NCBI RefSeq assembly: GCF_902506535.1
Contig: NZ_LR733826.1
Coordinates: 403,079 to 467,078 of the forward strand
Direction of reading: 5' to 3'
From: Pseudomonas sp. 8Z
GTDB lineage: Bacteria > Pseudomonadota > Gammaproteobacteria > Pseudomonadales > Pseudomonadaceae
Length of the DNA: 64,000 nt
Shown here in pieces: positions 19,997-28,651 of this stretch. Position numbers and translations under genes: made by a program. The notes beneath the pieces are model-generated. The model was not told the DNA's origin and did no database searches. It worked only from the letters and a program-made list of their open reading frames with translations. Every line of letters starts with the position of its first letter. The stretch's first letter is position 1.

Positions 19997-20467
19997 GGAA
20001 AACCGTCACATAGGGAAAGCAAAAGTGGGCTAATGCTAGCGGAGCAACCGGCAAATTGCATCCGCCAGCGGCACGCCAGGCATGGATGTGTTGCAGAGAC
20101 GAAAATAACGCTGGTTATTTCTTGAACAAGCGCCTATGATCAGCGCCGTTCGTACCACGCTGCAAGTCATCAAGGCCTTCGCGCCTCCCCGCTGGTTTCA
20201 CGGTTCAACGTCTAGCGCCTCTCTGCGCTGCCGCCCTCCCCGATCCCATCTGCTGACTGTTCAGGCCGACTCGCCTCAATTCATTCATGGCGCTGTCTTT
20301 CTGCCTGCCTCCGCCGTACCGACCACGTCGAAGAACCGTAACAATGGAACTTTATCGTGCTAATAAAGCTCCTATGGGTCTACTTGTTAAGGCCGCTTTT
20401 CGGCCGACCTCACGGAGCAACACCACGCGCACTGATGCGCAATTGCGTTAAAGGAAATACCAGAAAA
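19997..20467. other. Intergenic region between dnaX and the DUF3509 pair
   Basis: 471 bases between divergent genes. The dnaX promoter side (19997-20100) shows no clear motif. A GC hairpin, GGCCGCTTTTCGGCC, lies at about 20391-20405. A 35-codon frame from ATG 20344 to 20451 (MELYRANKAPMGLLVKAAFR) ends just before the RBS of the next gene and might be a leader peptide, but its own RBS is poor. I see no tRNA or known RNA here. Confidence 0.3.
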
Positions 20468-20689
20468 ATGACGACTCAACATCAGATCCAGAAAGCCATC
20501 AGCACCCTGACCCACGCCTTCGCGCCATTCGATTGCCGTATCCTGGCAACACGCAAGGGCAGCTTCAGTTTTACCCTGGTCGACAAGACCGGTATCGCCC
20601 AGTACAGCCAGCGCCTGTATCCGGGTCAGTACAACGACGATTCGCTGCAGCAAGTAATCGAGCGCACCCGCCAATCGCTGGTTGCCTGA
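20468..20689 (+). CDS. DUF3509-like small protein
   Basis: 73 residues from ATG 20468 with an AAGGAAA site 11 bases upstream; upstream in-frame ATGs are poorly supported. The core (CRILATRKGSFSFTLVDKTG, then LYPGQYNDDSLQQVIERTR) fits the short DUF3509 proteins known from pseudomonads: two strands, then a C-terminal helix ending in IxxxR. Cytoplasmic, no signal peptide. A related gene follows 53 bases downstream, so they may be a duplicated pair in one operon. Function unknown. Confidence 0.6.
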   Translation: MTTQHQIQKAISTLTHAFAPFDCRILATRKGSFSFTLVDKTGIAQYSQRLYPGQYNDDSLQQVIERTRQSLVA

Positions 20690-20742
20690 ACTAACTCACC
20701 ATCCTGAGGTCGAAATTAGCCAATCTCAGGACGGAGTAGGTC

Positions 20743-21030
20743 ATGGAACTCACCAACCAGCAACTCGTCGATCACCTGTTCAATCCGCTGCGCTCCAGCT
20801 TCAGTTCGCCACGGCCGGATGGCAGCATCATCCTCGCCCTGCATGACGAGAGCGACAGCACCGTCTACAGCCGCGTATTGGCCAAACCGCAGTTCGACAA
20901 CCAGGATGCCTTCGCTCAGAGCCTGGAGGAAATTCGCCTGGAATTGGCCGTGCGCGCCGGCAATATCCCCGCCGACCTGCGCAAGACACTCAAGGAACAG
21001 GACAGCGTGCTGAGTTATCGCACAGCCTGA
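20743..21030 (+). CDS. DUF3509 domain protein
   Basis: 95 residues: PLRSSFSSPRPDGSIILALH, YSRVLAKPQFDNQDAFAQSL, EEIRLELAVRAGNIPADLRK. The order of a strand pair with RPDG, a central R and a C-terminal IRLEL helix matches DUF3509, a Pseudomonas-restricted family without known role. GGACGGAG lies before the ATG. A strong terminator follows directly. Confidence 0.65.
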   Translation: MELTNQQLVDHLFNPLRSSFSSPRPDGSIILALHDESDSTVYSRVLAKPQFDNQDAFAQSLEEIRLELAVRAGNIPADLRKTLKEQDSVLSYRTA

Positions 21031-21046
21031 TGTCCACGCAATGAAA

Positions 21047-21077
21047 AACGCCCGATGCCATTGGCATCGGGCGTTTT
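21047..21077 (+). terminator. Rho-independent terminator
   Basis: CGCCCGATGCCA pairs with TGGCATCGGGCG, flanked by an A run on the left and TTTTCG on the right. It can serve both the DUF3509 gene and the convergent BCCT gene. Confidence 0.85.
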
Positions 21078-21095
21078 CGTTTACGGCTCAAGCAA

Positions 21096-22676
21096 TCAGG
21101 AATTGCGCAGCGGCATGACAGGCGCCAGCGCACCCAACCTCTCGGCTTCTTCCTGATACAGCGCCTTGACCAGGCAATAGCAGATCAGCAGCAGGATCAC
21201 CGAGAACGGCAGCGCCGCGGCAATGGTGGCGGCCTGCAGGCCCTGCAGACCACCGGCCAGCAGCAGCGTGCCGGCCAACGCCCCCAGGCCCAAGCCCCAG
21301 ATCACCCGGTAACGCTGCGGCGGGTTCTGATTACCCATCGATAGGATGGTGCAGATCACCAACGTAGCCGAGTCAGCCGAAGTAACGAACCAGCTAACGA
21401 TCATCAGCGTCGCCAGACCAGCCATAGGCAGCGTCGCCCACTCCACGCCGAGCCCCTCGATGGTTTTGTACAGCACCATGGTCAGGTCGCTGTTGGCGAC
21501 GCTGGACAGATCCACGCCATTGAGCTGCAGATGTACACCCGTGCCACCCATAATCACGATCCACAGGAAGGCACCAAGGGTCGAAGACAGCATGCCCCCC
21601 AACACCACCTGGCGCACCGTGCGACCGCGCGAGATGCGCGCGATGAACATACCGACGAACGGGCCCCAGGACAGCCACCAGCCCCAATAGAAGATCGTCC
21701 ACCAGCCTTGCCACTGACGCTCGGGATCCGGGTCGGTCCACAGCCCCATCGGCACGAAGTGCGCCAGATAGTCACCGATGCTCGACGCGTACAGCCCCAG
21801 CAGGAACACGGTTGGCCCAGCCAGCAGCAGGAACAGGAAGAGAATGCTGCTCAGGCGAATGTTCCATTCGCTGAGCCAGAGAATGCCACGGCGCACCCCG
21901 GAAACCGCCGACAGCGTGGCAACCACCGAAGTCCCAGCGATCAGCAGCAACTGGTTGGTGGTGGAAATCTCCCAGCCGAACATATAGTTCAGCCCCGCAT
22001 TCATCTGCGACACGCCAAGGCCCATGGTGGTCGCGGTGCCGAACAAGGTGCTGAAGATCGCCAGCAAATCCACGGCATGGCCTATCGGGCCATGAATACG
22101 CTCACCCAGCAGCGGATAAAGCGCAGAACGGATAGTCAGTGGCAGATTGCGACGGTAGGCGAAATAGGCCAGCACCAGCCCAACCAGAATGTAGATACTC
22201 CAACCATGCAACCCCCAATGAAACAGCGTGATGCGCAGGGCGATCTGCCCGGCCTCGGGCGTGTCGGCCTTGACCCCGGCCATTTCCATGAAGGGGTTGC
22301 CCTGCATGTGCATCAATGGTTCGGCAATACTCCAGAACAGCAGGCCGGTGCCGACCGCCGCGCTGAACAGCATAGCGAACCAGGAGAAGTTGCTGAACTC
22401 GGGACGCTCATGATCGGCGCCGAGGCGCAGGTCACCGAAACGGCTGAGCCCCACCCAGAAGGTGAAGAACAGCACCAGGCTCACCACCGCCACGTAGTAC
22501 CAGCCAAGTGAGCGCTCAATCCAGGCCTTGATACCGGTGTAGATGCCGTTGGCCAGCTCGGCATTGCTCAGGGTGAATAGCAGGAAGAGCAGAACCATCG
22601 CGATCGAGGCTATCGCCATCGTCGGATTGACTCCGGCGAACCAGCGTTCGCGGTTGAGGAAGGGATGTGCGCGCAC
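21096..22676 (-). CDS. BCCT-family (betaine/carnitine/choline) transporter
   Basis: 526 residues, about 12 membrane helices. The family signature appears as FSAAVGTGLLFWSIAEP near residue 110, FHWGLHGWSIY near 155 and the Trp-rich WTIFYWGWWLSWGPFVGMFI near 325, which in BCCT proteins line the trimethylammonium-binding site. Expected substrates are quaternary ammonium compounds taken up with Na+ or H+. It is divergent from the catabolic operon starting at 22996, and the shared 319-base spacer contains two copies of the operator-like box of that cluster, one about 165 bases from this ATG. I infer it imports the betaine-like substrate of the island, although osmoprotectant uptake remains possible. 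Confidence 0.9.
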   Translation of the reverse strand: MRAHPFLNRERWFAGVNPTMAIASIAMVLLFLLFTLSNAELANGIYTGIKAWIERSLGWYYVAVVSLVLFFTFWVGLSRFGDLRLGADHERPEFSNFSWFAMLFSAAVGTGLLFWSIAEPLMHMQGNPFMEMAGVKADTPEAGQIALRITLFHWGLHGWSIYILVGLVLAYFAYRRNLPLTIRSALYPLLGERIHGPIGHAVDLLAIFSTLFGTATTMGLGVSQMNAGLNYMFGWEISTTNQLLLIAGTSVVATLSAVSGVRRGILWLSEWNIRLSSILFLFLLLAGPTVFLLGLYASSIGDYLAHFVPMGLWTDPDPERQWQGWWTIFYWGWWLSWGPFVGMFIARISRGRTVRQVVLGGMLSSTLGAFLWIVIMGGTGVHLQLNGVDLSSVANSDLTMVLYKTIEGLGVEWATLPMAGLATLMIVSWFVTSADSATLVICTILSMGNQNPPQRYRVIWGLGLGALAGTLLLAGGLQGLQAATIAAALPFSVILLLICYCLVKALYQEEAERLGALAPVMPLRNS

Positions 22677-22840
22677 AGGCGTCTCCTTATTTTTGTTGTA
22701 AACCAGAGCAGCGTGACAGTGACAAGCCGCCAGGCATCAGAACGTCCGCACACCACGCAGATGTCCTGAGACCCTGCACAGGAAACGCCTCACGTCCAAA
22801 AGCCTATGCCGAATTCAAGCAAACAATCACGCTGCGTATT

Positions 22841-22852
22841 ACGGTATACCAT
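22841..22852. promoter_or_regulatory. GntR-type operator box 1
   Basis: ACGGTATACCAT, one mismatch from ATGGTATACCAT, in the spacer between the BCCT gene and the AA_synth gene. Its start is exactly 100 bases before that of box 2. Confidence 0.55.
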
Positions 22853-22940
22853 CAACCAAGATTGATTATCAACGCCACATCACACCACCCAGGTACTCAC
22901 GCCAGAGCGCCTATAACGCGATACTTGCGCATTCCGTATT

Positions 22941-22952
22941 ATGGTATACCAT
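22941..22952. promoter_or_regulatory. GntR-type operator box 2
   Basis: Perfect palindrome ATGGTATACCAT inside TTATGGTATACCATAA, 43 bases before the AA_synth start. The same word recurs at 30417 and, with changes, at 31594, 36976 and 39558. The size and symmetry suit GntR/FCD dimers. Confidence 0.65.
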
Positions 22953-22995
22953 AAGGCAGCAAACCGCCTTTACCCCTGCTCGGAGTGATTGCCCC

Positions 22996-23592
22996 ATGAG
23001 TTTCGAAATTCGCAAAATCGTCACCTATACCGAAGAAACCCGCATCGAGGGCGGCAAAGCCACTGACAAGCCGGTGACCATGGTGGGGCTGGCCGTCGTG
23101 ATCAAGAACCCCTGGCTAGGCCGCGGCTTCGTCGAAGACCTCAAGCCGGAAATCAAGGCCAACTGCTCGGACCTCGGCGCCATGATGGTCGAGCGCTTGA
23201 CGGCCGCCATCGGCGGTGCTGAGAAGATCGAAGCCTATGGCAAGGCCGCCGTGATTGGTGCAGATGGTGAGATCGAGCATGCCTCGGCGGTGATTCACAC
23301 CCTGCGCTTTGGCAACCACTACCGCCAAGCCGTCAACGCCAAGAGCTACCTGAGCTTCACCAATAAGCGCGGCGGCCCCGGCACCTCGATCCAGATTCCG
23401 ATGATGCATAAGGACGACGAAGGCCTGCGCTCGCACTACATCACCCTGGAAATGCAGATCGAAGACGCCCCGCGCGCGGACGAAATCATCGTCGTGCTCG
23501 GCGCCGCCGACGGCGGCCGCCTGCACCCGCGCATCGGCAACCGCTACATCGACCTGGAAGAACTGGCTGCCGAAAAAGCCAGCTCCCAGTAA
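22996..23592 (+). CDS. AA_synth (PF06684) family protein of unknown function
   Basis: 198 residues, soluble. The pattern IRKIVTYTEETRIEGGK at the N terminus, NPWLGRGFVEDLKPEI near 35 and AKSYLSFTNKRGGPGTSIQI near 115 identify the family named 'amino acid synthesis', whose chemistry is not established to my knowledge. RBS GGAGTG precedes the ATG. It is the first gene of a run with the hydrolase, aldehyde dehydrogenase and flavin reductase (gaps of 24, -4 and 12 bases), directly behind operator box 2. That placement suggests a catabolic step on the pathway substrate or an early intermediate rather than biosynthesis. Confidence 0.82.
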   Translation: MSFEIRKIVTYTEETRIEGGKATDKPVTMVGLAVVIKNPWLGRGFVEDLKPEIKANCSDLGAMMVERLTAAIGGAEKIEAYGKAAVIGADGEIEHASAVIHTLRFGNHYRQAVNAKSYLSFTNKRGGPGTSIQIPMMHKDDEGLRSHYITLEMQIEDAPRADEIIVVLGAADGGRLHPRIGNRYIDLEELAAEKASSQ

Positions 23593-23616
23593 CCCGCGAA
23601 CGTGCAGGAGCACTCC

Positions 23617-24450
23617 ATGATTCGGCTCACAGCTGAGCGTACTCCGAAGGGCACCAGCTACCTGACCACCGGTCAGGGTCAGCCCGTGGTGCTGATCCAT
23701 GGTGTCGGCCTGAACAAGGAAATGTGGGGCGGCCAGATCGTCGGTCTGGCCCCGCACTTTCAGGTCATCGCTTACGACATGCTGGGTCATGGCGACAGCC
23801 CACGTCCGGCGCCCGGCACCACTCTAGAAGGCTATGCAGCGCAACTGCGTGACCTGCTCGACCATCTCGGCCTGGCACGCGCCAGCGTCATCGGTTTCTC
23901 CATGGGCGGCCTGGTCGCGCGGGCCTTCGCCCTGCACCACCCGGAGCGGCTCGACAGCCTGGTGATTCTCAACAGCGTGTTCAACCGTAGCGCCGAACAG
24001 CGCGCCGGGGTGATCGAGCGTACGCGCCAGGCCGCCGAGCATGGCCCGGATGCCAATGCCGAGGCGGCGCTGTCGCGCTGGTTCAGCCGCGAGTACCAAG
24101 CGGCCAACCCGGCGCAGATGGCGGCGATTCGGCAGACCCTGGCGAGCAATGACCCGCAGGGTTACCTCACCACCTATGAGCTGTTCGCCACCCAAGACAT
24201 GTATCGTGTCGACGATCTGGGCAGCATCCAGGCACCTACACTGGTCGCCACTGGTGAGCTGGACCCCGGCTCCACACCGGACATGGCTCGCCAATTGGCC
24301 GCACGTATTCCGGGCGCCCAGGTGGCCATACTCGATGAGCAGCGGCACATGATGCCCGTGGAGTCGCCGCGCTTGGTCAACCAGACGCTGCTGGGCTTCC
24401 TGCAGCAAGTGCAGAGTTTTCAGAATCAGAACAAGGGGATCGTTGCATGA
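23617..24450 (+). CDS. Alpha/beta hydrolase
   Basis: 277 residues from the ATG at 23617 (CAGGAG 6 bases upstream; a GTG at 23602 is also in frame). Oxyanion region VVLIHGVGLNKEMW, nucleophile Ser95 in GFSMGG, acid probably Asp in TGELDPGST, and His244 in EQRHMMP complete the triad. By analogy with TgnD and (E)-2-(acetamidomethylene)succinate hydrolase, alpha/beta hydrolases that cleave an N-acyl enamine, it may release the amine and formate from the ring-opened product. Its stop overlaps the next ATG (ATGA), so it is coupled to the aldehyde dehydrogenase. Confidence 0.9.
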   Translation: MIRLTAERTPKGTSYLTTGQGQPVVLIHGVGLNKEMWGGQIVGLAPHFQVIAYDMLGHGDSPRPAPGTTLEGYAAQLRDLLDHLGLARASVIGFSMGGLVARAFALHHPERLDSLVILNSVFNRSAEQRAGVIERTRQAAEHGPDANAEAALSRWFSREYQAANPAQMAAIRQTLASNDPQGYLTTYELFATQDMYRVDDLGSIQAPTLVATGELDPGSTPDMARQLAARIPGAQVAILDEQRHMMPVESPRLVNQTLLGFLQQVQSFQNQNKGIVA

Positions 24451-25928
24451 CGCTCGCACGCTTCCAAATGTGCATCGACGGCCAGTGGCTCGATGCGCTC
24501 TCCGGCAAGACTTTCCAGAGCCTCAACCCAGCGCTGGCCGAGCCCTGGGCCGAACTGCCCGATGCCGATGAACGTGACGTCGACCGCGCCGTGCAGGCTG
24601 CACAGGCCGCCTTCGACAACCCGGCCTGGCGCGCGCTCAGTGCCACCGCGCGCGGCAAGCTGCTACGCCGCCTGGGCGACCTGATCGCCGAGAACAAGGA
24701 ACAACTGGCGCAACTGGAAAGCCGCGACAACGGCAAGCTGATCCGCGAAACCCGCGGCCAGGTCGGCTACCTGCCGGAGTTTTTCTATTACACCGCTGGT
24801 CTGGCTGACAAACTCGAAGGCGGCACCCTGCCACTGGATAAGCCGGATATGTTCGCCTACACCACTCACGAGCCGCTCGGTGTGGTGGCTGGCATCATCC
24901 CGTGGAACAGCCCGCTGTACCTGACGGCAATCAAACTGGCTCCGGCCCTGGCCGCCGGCAACACCATCGTGCTCAAGCCGTCCGAACACGCCTCAGCAAC
25001 CATCCTTGAACTGGCCCGCCTGGCCCTCGAAGCCGGTTTCCCGGCTGGCGTGGTCAACGTGGTCACCGGCTATGGCCCAAGCACCGGCGCGGCGCTGACC
25101 CGCCATCCGCTGGTGCGCAAGATCGCCTTCACCGGCGGTACTGCCACCGCGCGTCATGTGGTGCGCAGCAGCGCGGAGAACTTCGCCAAGCTGTCGCTGG
25201 AACTGGGCGGCAAGTCGCCCAACATCATCTTCGCCGACGCGGATCTGGACAGCGCCATCAACGGCGCCGTGGCCGGCATCTATGCCGCTTCCGGGCAAAG
25301 CTGCGTGGCCGGTTCGCGCCTGCTGGTGCAGGACGATATCTACGACGAATTCGTCGAACGCCTGATCGAACGCGCCCAGCGCATCCGCATCGGCAACCCA
25401 CAGGATGACGCCAGCGAAATGGGCCCCATGGCCACGGCGCAACAACTGGCCGTGGTCGAAGGCTTGGTGGCAGATGCTATCGCCGAAGGCGCGCGCCTGC
25501 GCATAGGTGGCAAGCGTCCCGCCATCGACGGCAACGGCTGGTACTACGAGCCGACCCTGTTCGAGTGCGACCGCCACTCGCTGAAGATCATGCAGGAAGA
25601 GGTCTTCGGCCCGGTGGCCTCGGTGATCCGCTTCAAGGACGAAGCCGAAGCGCTGGCCATGGCCAACGACTCGCAATTCGGCCTGGCTGCAGGCATCTGG
25701 ACACGCGACCTGGGCCGTGCCCATCGCCTGGCCAAAGGCATTCGCTCCGGCATCATCTGGGTCAACACCTACCGCGCGGTATCGGCCATGGCGCCGATCG
25801 GCGGCTTCAACAACAGCGGCTACGGCCGCGAGAGCGGCATCGACTCAGTGCTGGCCTATACCGAACTGAAAACGGTGTGGATCAACCTCTCACAGGCGCC
25901 CATGCCTGATCCCTTCGTGATGCGCTAG
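24447..25928 (+). CDS. NAD(P)+-dependent aldehyde dehydrogenase
   Basis: 493 residues of the ALDH superfamily. General base Glu252 in LELGGKSPN and catalytic Cys286 in GQSCVAGSR are present, together with GIIPWNSPLY and FTGGTATARHV of the cofactor site. In trigonelline and pyridine breakdown an ALDH oxidises the aldehyde formed by the monooxygenase before hydrolysis, and the operon order (hydrolase, ALDH, flavin reductase) fits such a role. Substrate specificity cannot be read from sequence. Confidence 0.93.
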   Translation: MTLARFQMCIDGQWLDALSGKTFQSLNPALAEPWAELPDADERDVDRAVQAAQAAFDNPAWRALSATARGKLLRRLGDLIAENKEQLAQLESRDNGKLIRETRGQVGYLPEFFYYTAGLADKLEGGTLPLDKPDMFAYTTHEPLGVVAGIIPWNSPLYLTAIKLAPALAAGNTIVLKPSEHASATILELARLALEAGFPAGVVNVVTGYGPSTGAALTRHPLVRKIAFTGGTATARHVVRSSAENFAKLSLELGGKSPNIIFADADLDSAINGAVAGIYAASGQSCVAGSRLLVQDDIYDEFVERLIERAQRIRIGNPQDDASEMGPMATAQQLAVVEGLVADAIAEGARLRIGGKRPAIDGNGWYYEPTLFECDRHSLKIMQEEVFGPVASVIRFKDEAEALAMANDSQFGLAAGIWTRDLGRAHRLAKGIRSGIIWVNTYRAVSAMAPIGGFNNSGYGRESGIDSVLAYTELKTVWINLSQAPMPDPFVMR

Positions 25929-25940
25929 GAGACTCCAAAG

Positions 25941-26426
25941 ATGATCGAACCCGGCATCTATAAAGAAGTGATGGGCTCCTTCCCGTCCGGTGTCACCGTG
26001 GTGACCACCCTGGACAGCGAAGGCGGCATCGTCGGCATCACCGCCAGCGCCTTCAGCGCGCTGTCCATTGACCCGGCGCTGGTGCTGTTCTGCCCCAACT
26101 ACGCCTCCGACACCTACCCGATCCTGCGTGACAGCAAGCGCTTCGCCATCCACCTGCTGGGCGCCGACCAGCAGGCCGAGGCCTACGCCTTCGCCGGTAA
26201 GGGCAAGGACAAGGCCAAAGGCATCGAATGGCACCTGAGCGAACTGGGTAACCCGCTGCTGAGCAAGGCCACCGCCATCATCGAATGCGAACTGTGGCGT
26301 GAATACGACGGTGGCGACCACGCCATCATCGTCGGCGCGGTGAAGAACCTGATCCTGCCCGAACAGGAAGTCACGCCCATGCTCTACCACCGCGGCAAGC
26401 TCGGCGCCCTGCCCCGGCTAACCTGA
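25941..26426 (+). CDS. Flavin reductase (FMN-binding split barrel), copy 1
   Basis: 161 residues, the usual size for the small reductase of two-component flavin monooxygenases. Family motifs: FPSGVTVVTTLD, GITASAFSALSIDPALVLFC and KRFAIHLLGADQQ. It should use NAD(P)H to make FMNH2 for the luciferase-like monooxygenase at 39695. A near-identical copy lies at 37029. Last gene of the operon before a terminator. Confidence 0.93.
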   Translation: MIEPGIYKEVMGSFPSGVTVVTTLDSEGGIVGITASAFSALSIDPALVLFCPNYASDTYPILRDSKRFAIHLLGADQQAEAYAFAGKGKDKAKGIEWHLSELGNPLLSKATAIIECELWREYDGGDHAIIVGAVKNLILPEQEVTPMLYHRGKLGALPRLT

Positions 26427-26434
26427 TTATTCTT

Positions 26435-26472
26435 GGCCGCGCTATTACCCCCTCGGTCGCGGCTCTTTTTAT
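26435..26472 (+). terminator. Rho-independent terminator after flavin reductase 1
   Basis: GCCGCG (26436-26441) pairs with CGCGGC (26458-26463), followed by TCTTTTTATT. Two further hairpins lie before the next gene, at about 26479-26501 and 26556-26574 (CTGGCTCC/GGAGCCAG). The latter is just upstream of the RBS and might affect its access. Confidence 0.65.
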
Positions 26473-26591
26473 TCCGAACGCGACGCCCTCCAGGCGTCGC
26501 GGCAGGCCCGCCCCGCTAGCAGCCGAGCGCGGTAGGCCTTCTGTCCCCATCAGCTCTGGCTCCCAAGGAGCCAGTTTGCAACGGAGCCATC

Positions 26592-28031
26592 ATGACCTCT
26601 CTGTTTCGCCAGCAGGCTTTCATCGACGGACACTGGCTCGACGCCCATGACGGCTCGACCACGGCCATCTTCAACCCGGCCAGCGGCCAGCAAATCGGCA
26701 GCGTGCCGCACATGGGTGCGATGGAAACGCAGCAGGCCATTGCCGCCGCCAACCGTGCCTGGCCGACCTGGCGAGCACTGACCGCCAAGGAACGCAGCCA
26801 CCTGCTCAAGCGCTGGCACGCGCTGATCATCGAGCACAGCGATGCCCTGGCAGAGATTCTCACCCTGGAACAGGGCAAGCCACTGGCCGAGGCCAAGGGC
26901 GAAATCCTCTATGCCGCCAGCTTCATCGAATGGTTCGCCGAGGAAGCCAAGCGTATCTACGGCGACACCATCCCCAGCCACAAGGGCGATGCGCGCATCG
27001 TCGTGAGCAAGGAGCCGATTGGCGTGGTCGCGGCGATCACGCCGTGGAACTTCCCGGCGGCGATGATCACCCGCAAGGTCGGCCCGGCATTGGCCGCTGG
27101 CTGCACCTGCATCGTCAAACCGGCTCCGGAAACTCCCTTCAGCGCCCTAGCCCTGGCGGCCCTGGCGGAACAGGCCGGGATTCCCGCCGGCGTGCTCAAC
27201 GTGGTCACCGGCGATGCCGTAGCCATCGGCGGCGAGCTGACCAGCAGCCCGCAGGTGCGCAAGCTCTCCTTCACCGGCTCGACACCCATCGGCAAACTGC
27301 TGATGGCACAATCGGCCAACACGCTGAAAAAGGTGTCGCTGGAGCTGGGCGGCAACGCGCCCTTTATCGTCTTCGACGATGCCGACCTGGAAAAGGCCGT
27401 GGACGGCGCGCTGATCGCCAAGTACCGCAACAACGGCCAGACCTGCGTGTGCGTCAATCGCTTCCTGGTGCAGGCCGGCATCCACGATGCCTTCGTCGCG
27501 CGCTTGGCAGAGCGGGTCGCTGAACTCGGCGTTGGCGACGGCTTCAGCGAGGGCGTCAAACTCGGTCCGTTGATCAACGAACGCGCCGTGCAGAAGGTCG
27601 AGGATCACGTGCTCGACGCGCTAAGCAAAGGCGCACGCCTGGTGCTGGGTGGCGAACGCCATCCGCTGGGCCACGGTTTCTTCCAGCCCACTGTGCTGGC
27701 CGAGGTGACCGAGCAGATGAAGGTCGCCCGCGACGAAACCTTCGGCCCGCTGGCAGCGATCTTCCGCTTCAGCGATGAAGCGCAAGCGATGCGTATGGCC
27801 AATGACACCGAATATGGCCTGGCCGCCTACTGCTACACCCGCGACCTGGGCCGCGCCTGGCGTATGAGCGAGGCGCTGGAATATGGCATGGTCGGCATCA
27901 ACGAAGGGCTGATCTCCACTGAGGTCGCCCCCTTCGGTGGCGTCAAGTCGTCCGGCCTGGGCCGCGAAGGCTCGAAGTACGGTATCGACGATTATCTGGA
28001 GATCAAGTACACCCTGATGGGTGGCCTGTAG
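26592..28031 (+). CDS. gabD: NAD(P)+-dependent succinate-semialdehyde dehydrogenase
   Basis: 479 residues, typical GabD length. ITPWNFPAAMITRKVGPALA, FTGSTPIGKLL, general base Glu251 in LELGGNAPF and Cys285 in NGQTCVCVNRF are diagnostic of SSADH, where the second Cys after the catalytic one is common. It oxidises succinic semialdehyde to succinate. Placement inside the island makes it the probable last step of the pathway. No operator box is visible in its upstream region. Confidence 0.92.
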   Translation: MTSLFRQQAFIDGHWLDAHDGSTTAIFNPASGQQIGSVPHMGAMETQQAIAAANRAWPTWRALTAKERSHLLKRWHALIIEHSDALAEILTLEQGKPLAEAKGEILYAASFIEWFAEEAKRIYGDTIPSHKGDARIVVSKEPIGVVAAITPWNFPAAMITRKVGPALAAGCTCIVKPAPETPFSALALAALAEQAGIPAGVLNVVTGDAVAIGGELTSSPQVRKLSFTGSTPIGKLLMAQSANTLKKVSLELGGNAPFIVFDDADLEKAVDGALIAKYRNNGQTCVCVNRFLVQAGIHDAFVARLAERVAELGVGDGFSEGVKLGPLINERAVQKVEDHVLDALSKGARLVLGGERHPLGHGFFQPTVLAEVTEQMKVARDETFGPLAAIFRFSDEAQAMRMANDTEYGLAAYCYTRDLGRAWRMSEALEYGMVGINEGLISTEVAPFGGVKSSGLGREGSKYGIDDYLEIKYTLMGGL

Positions 28032-28200
28032 CAGGCCGTCGAAAAACTACCTGCGTTGGCAATACTGCGTTAAAAACGGCCTCGCGTGCGAGCCCAGGCT
28101 AGGCGCCCCCGTCAAAAATGCTCATTTACAACAGGTAAAGTCGAACGCGACTCCGAGCGTTTTTCGGCCGTTTTTGCGGGGCCGCCATCGGTATTGTCCT
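28032..28200. repeat. Dispersed intergenic repeat, copy 2
   Basis: AAAACGGCCTCGCGTGCGAG then AATGCTCATTTACAACAGGT. It shares the GCTCATTTACA core with the block at 12125 and has the form of a repeat common between Pseudomonas genes. It fills most of the 222-base gap before the PcaC-like gene. Confidence 0.45.
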
Positions 28201-28253
28201 ACCTGCCTCGCCTACGTTTTTCTACGATCTGTAAACCACAGAAGGATGAGCAA

Positions 28254-28643
28254 ATGAGCAACGAAAAGTACGAAAAAGGCCTAGCCATTCGCACTCAGGT
28301 GCTGGGCGAGGCCTACGTCAACAAATCCATCGAGAACGCCGACGACTTCAACCGCCCACTGCAGGAACTGGTCACCGAGTACTGCTGGGGGCATGTCTGG
28401 GGCCGCGAGGGTTTATCGCTGACAGAGCGCAGCATGATAAACTTGGCCATGATTTCGGCCCTCAACCGACCGCATGAACTGAAGCTGCACATTCGCGGCG
28501 CCCTGCGTAACGGCCTGAGCCGTGAGCAGATCCGCGAGATTCTGCTGCAGGTTGGCATTTATTGCGGCGTACCGGCAGCGGTAGACAGCTTCCGCATCGC
28601 TCGGGAAGCCTTCGCAGAAGCAGACGCGGAGCAGGGCCAGTAA
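28254..28643 (+). CDS. PcaC-like 4-carboxymuconolactone decarboxylase family protein
   Basis: 129 residues from ATG 28254 with AGAAGGA upstream; a longer frame reading through the repeat is rejected. It resembles PcaC along its whole length: YEKGLAIRTQVLGEAYVNKS, EYCWGHVWGREGLS, RSMINLAMISALNRP, HIRGALRNGLS and QVGIYCGVPAA. No other pca gene is nearby, so a protocatechuate role is unlikely. In this island it may decarboxylate a lactone-like intermediate; this is inference. A terminator follows directly. Confidence 0.88.
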   Translation: MSNEKYEKGLAIRTQVLGEAYVNKSIENADDFNRPLQELVTEYCWGHVWGREGLSLTERSMINLAMISALNRPHELKLHIRGALRNGLSREQIREILLQVGIYCGVPAAVDSFRIAREAFAEADAEQGQ

Positions 28644-28651
28644 GACTGATG

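Noticed and set aside
26592..28031. Calling this enzyme glutarate-semialdehyde or another ALDH
   Set aside because: Length and the NGQTCVC motif fit SSADH best, and the pathway context favours succinic semialdehyde, although the related assignments cannot be fully excluded.
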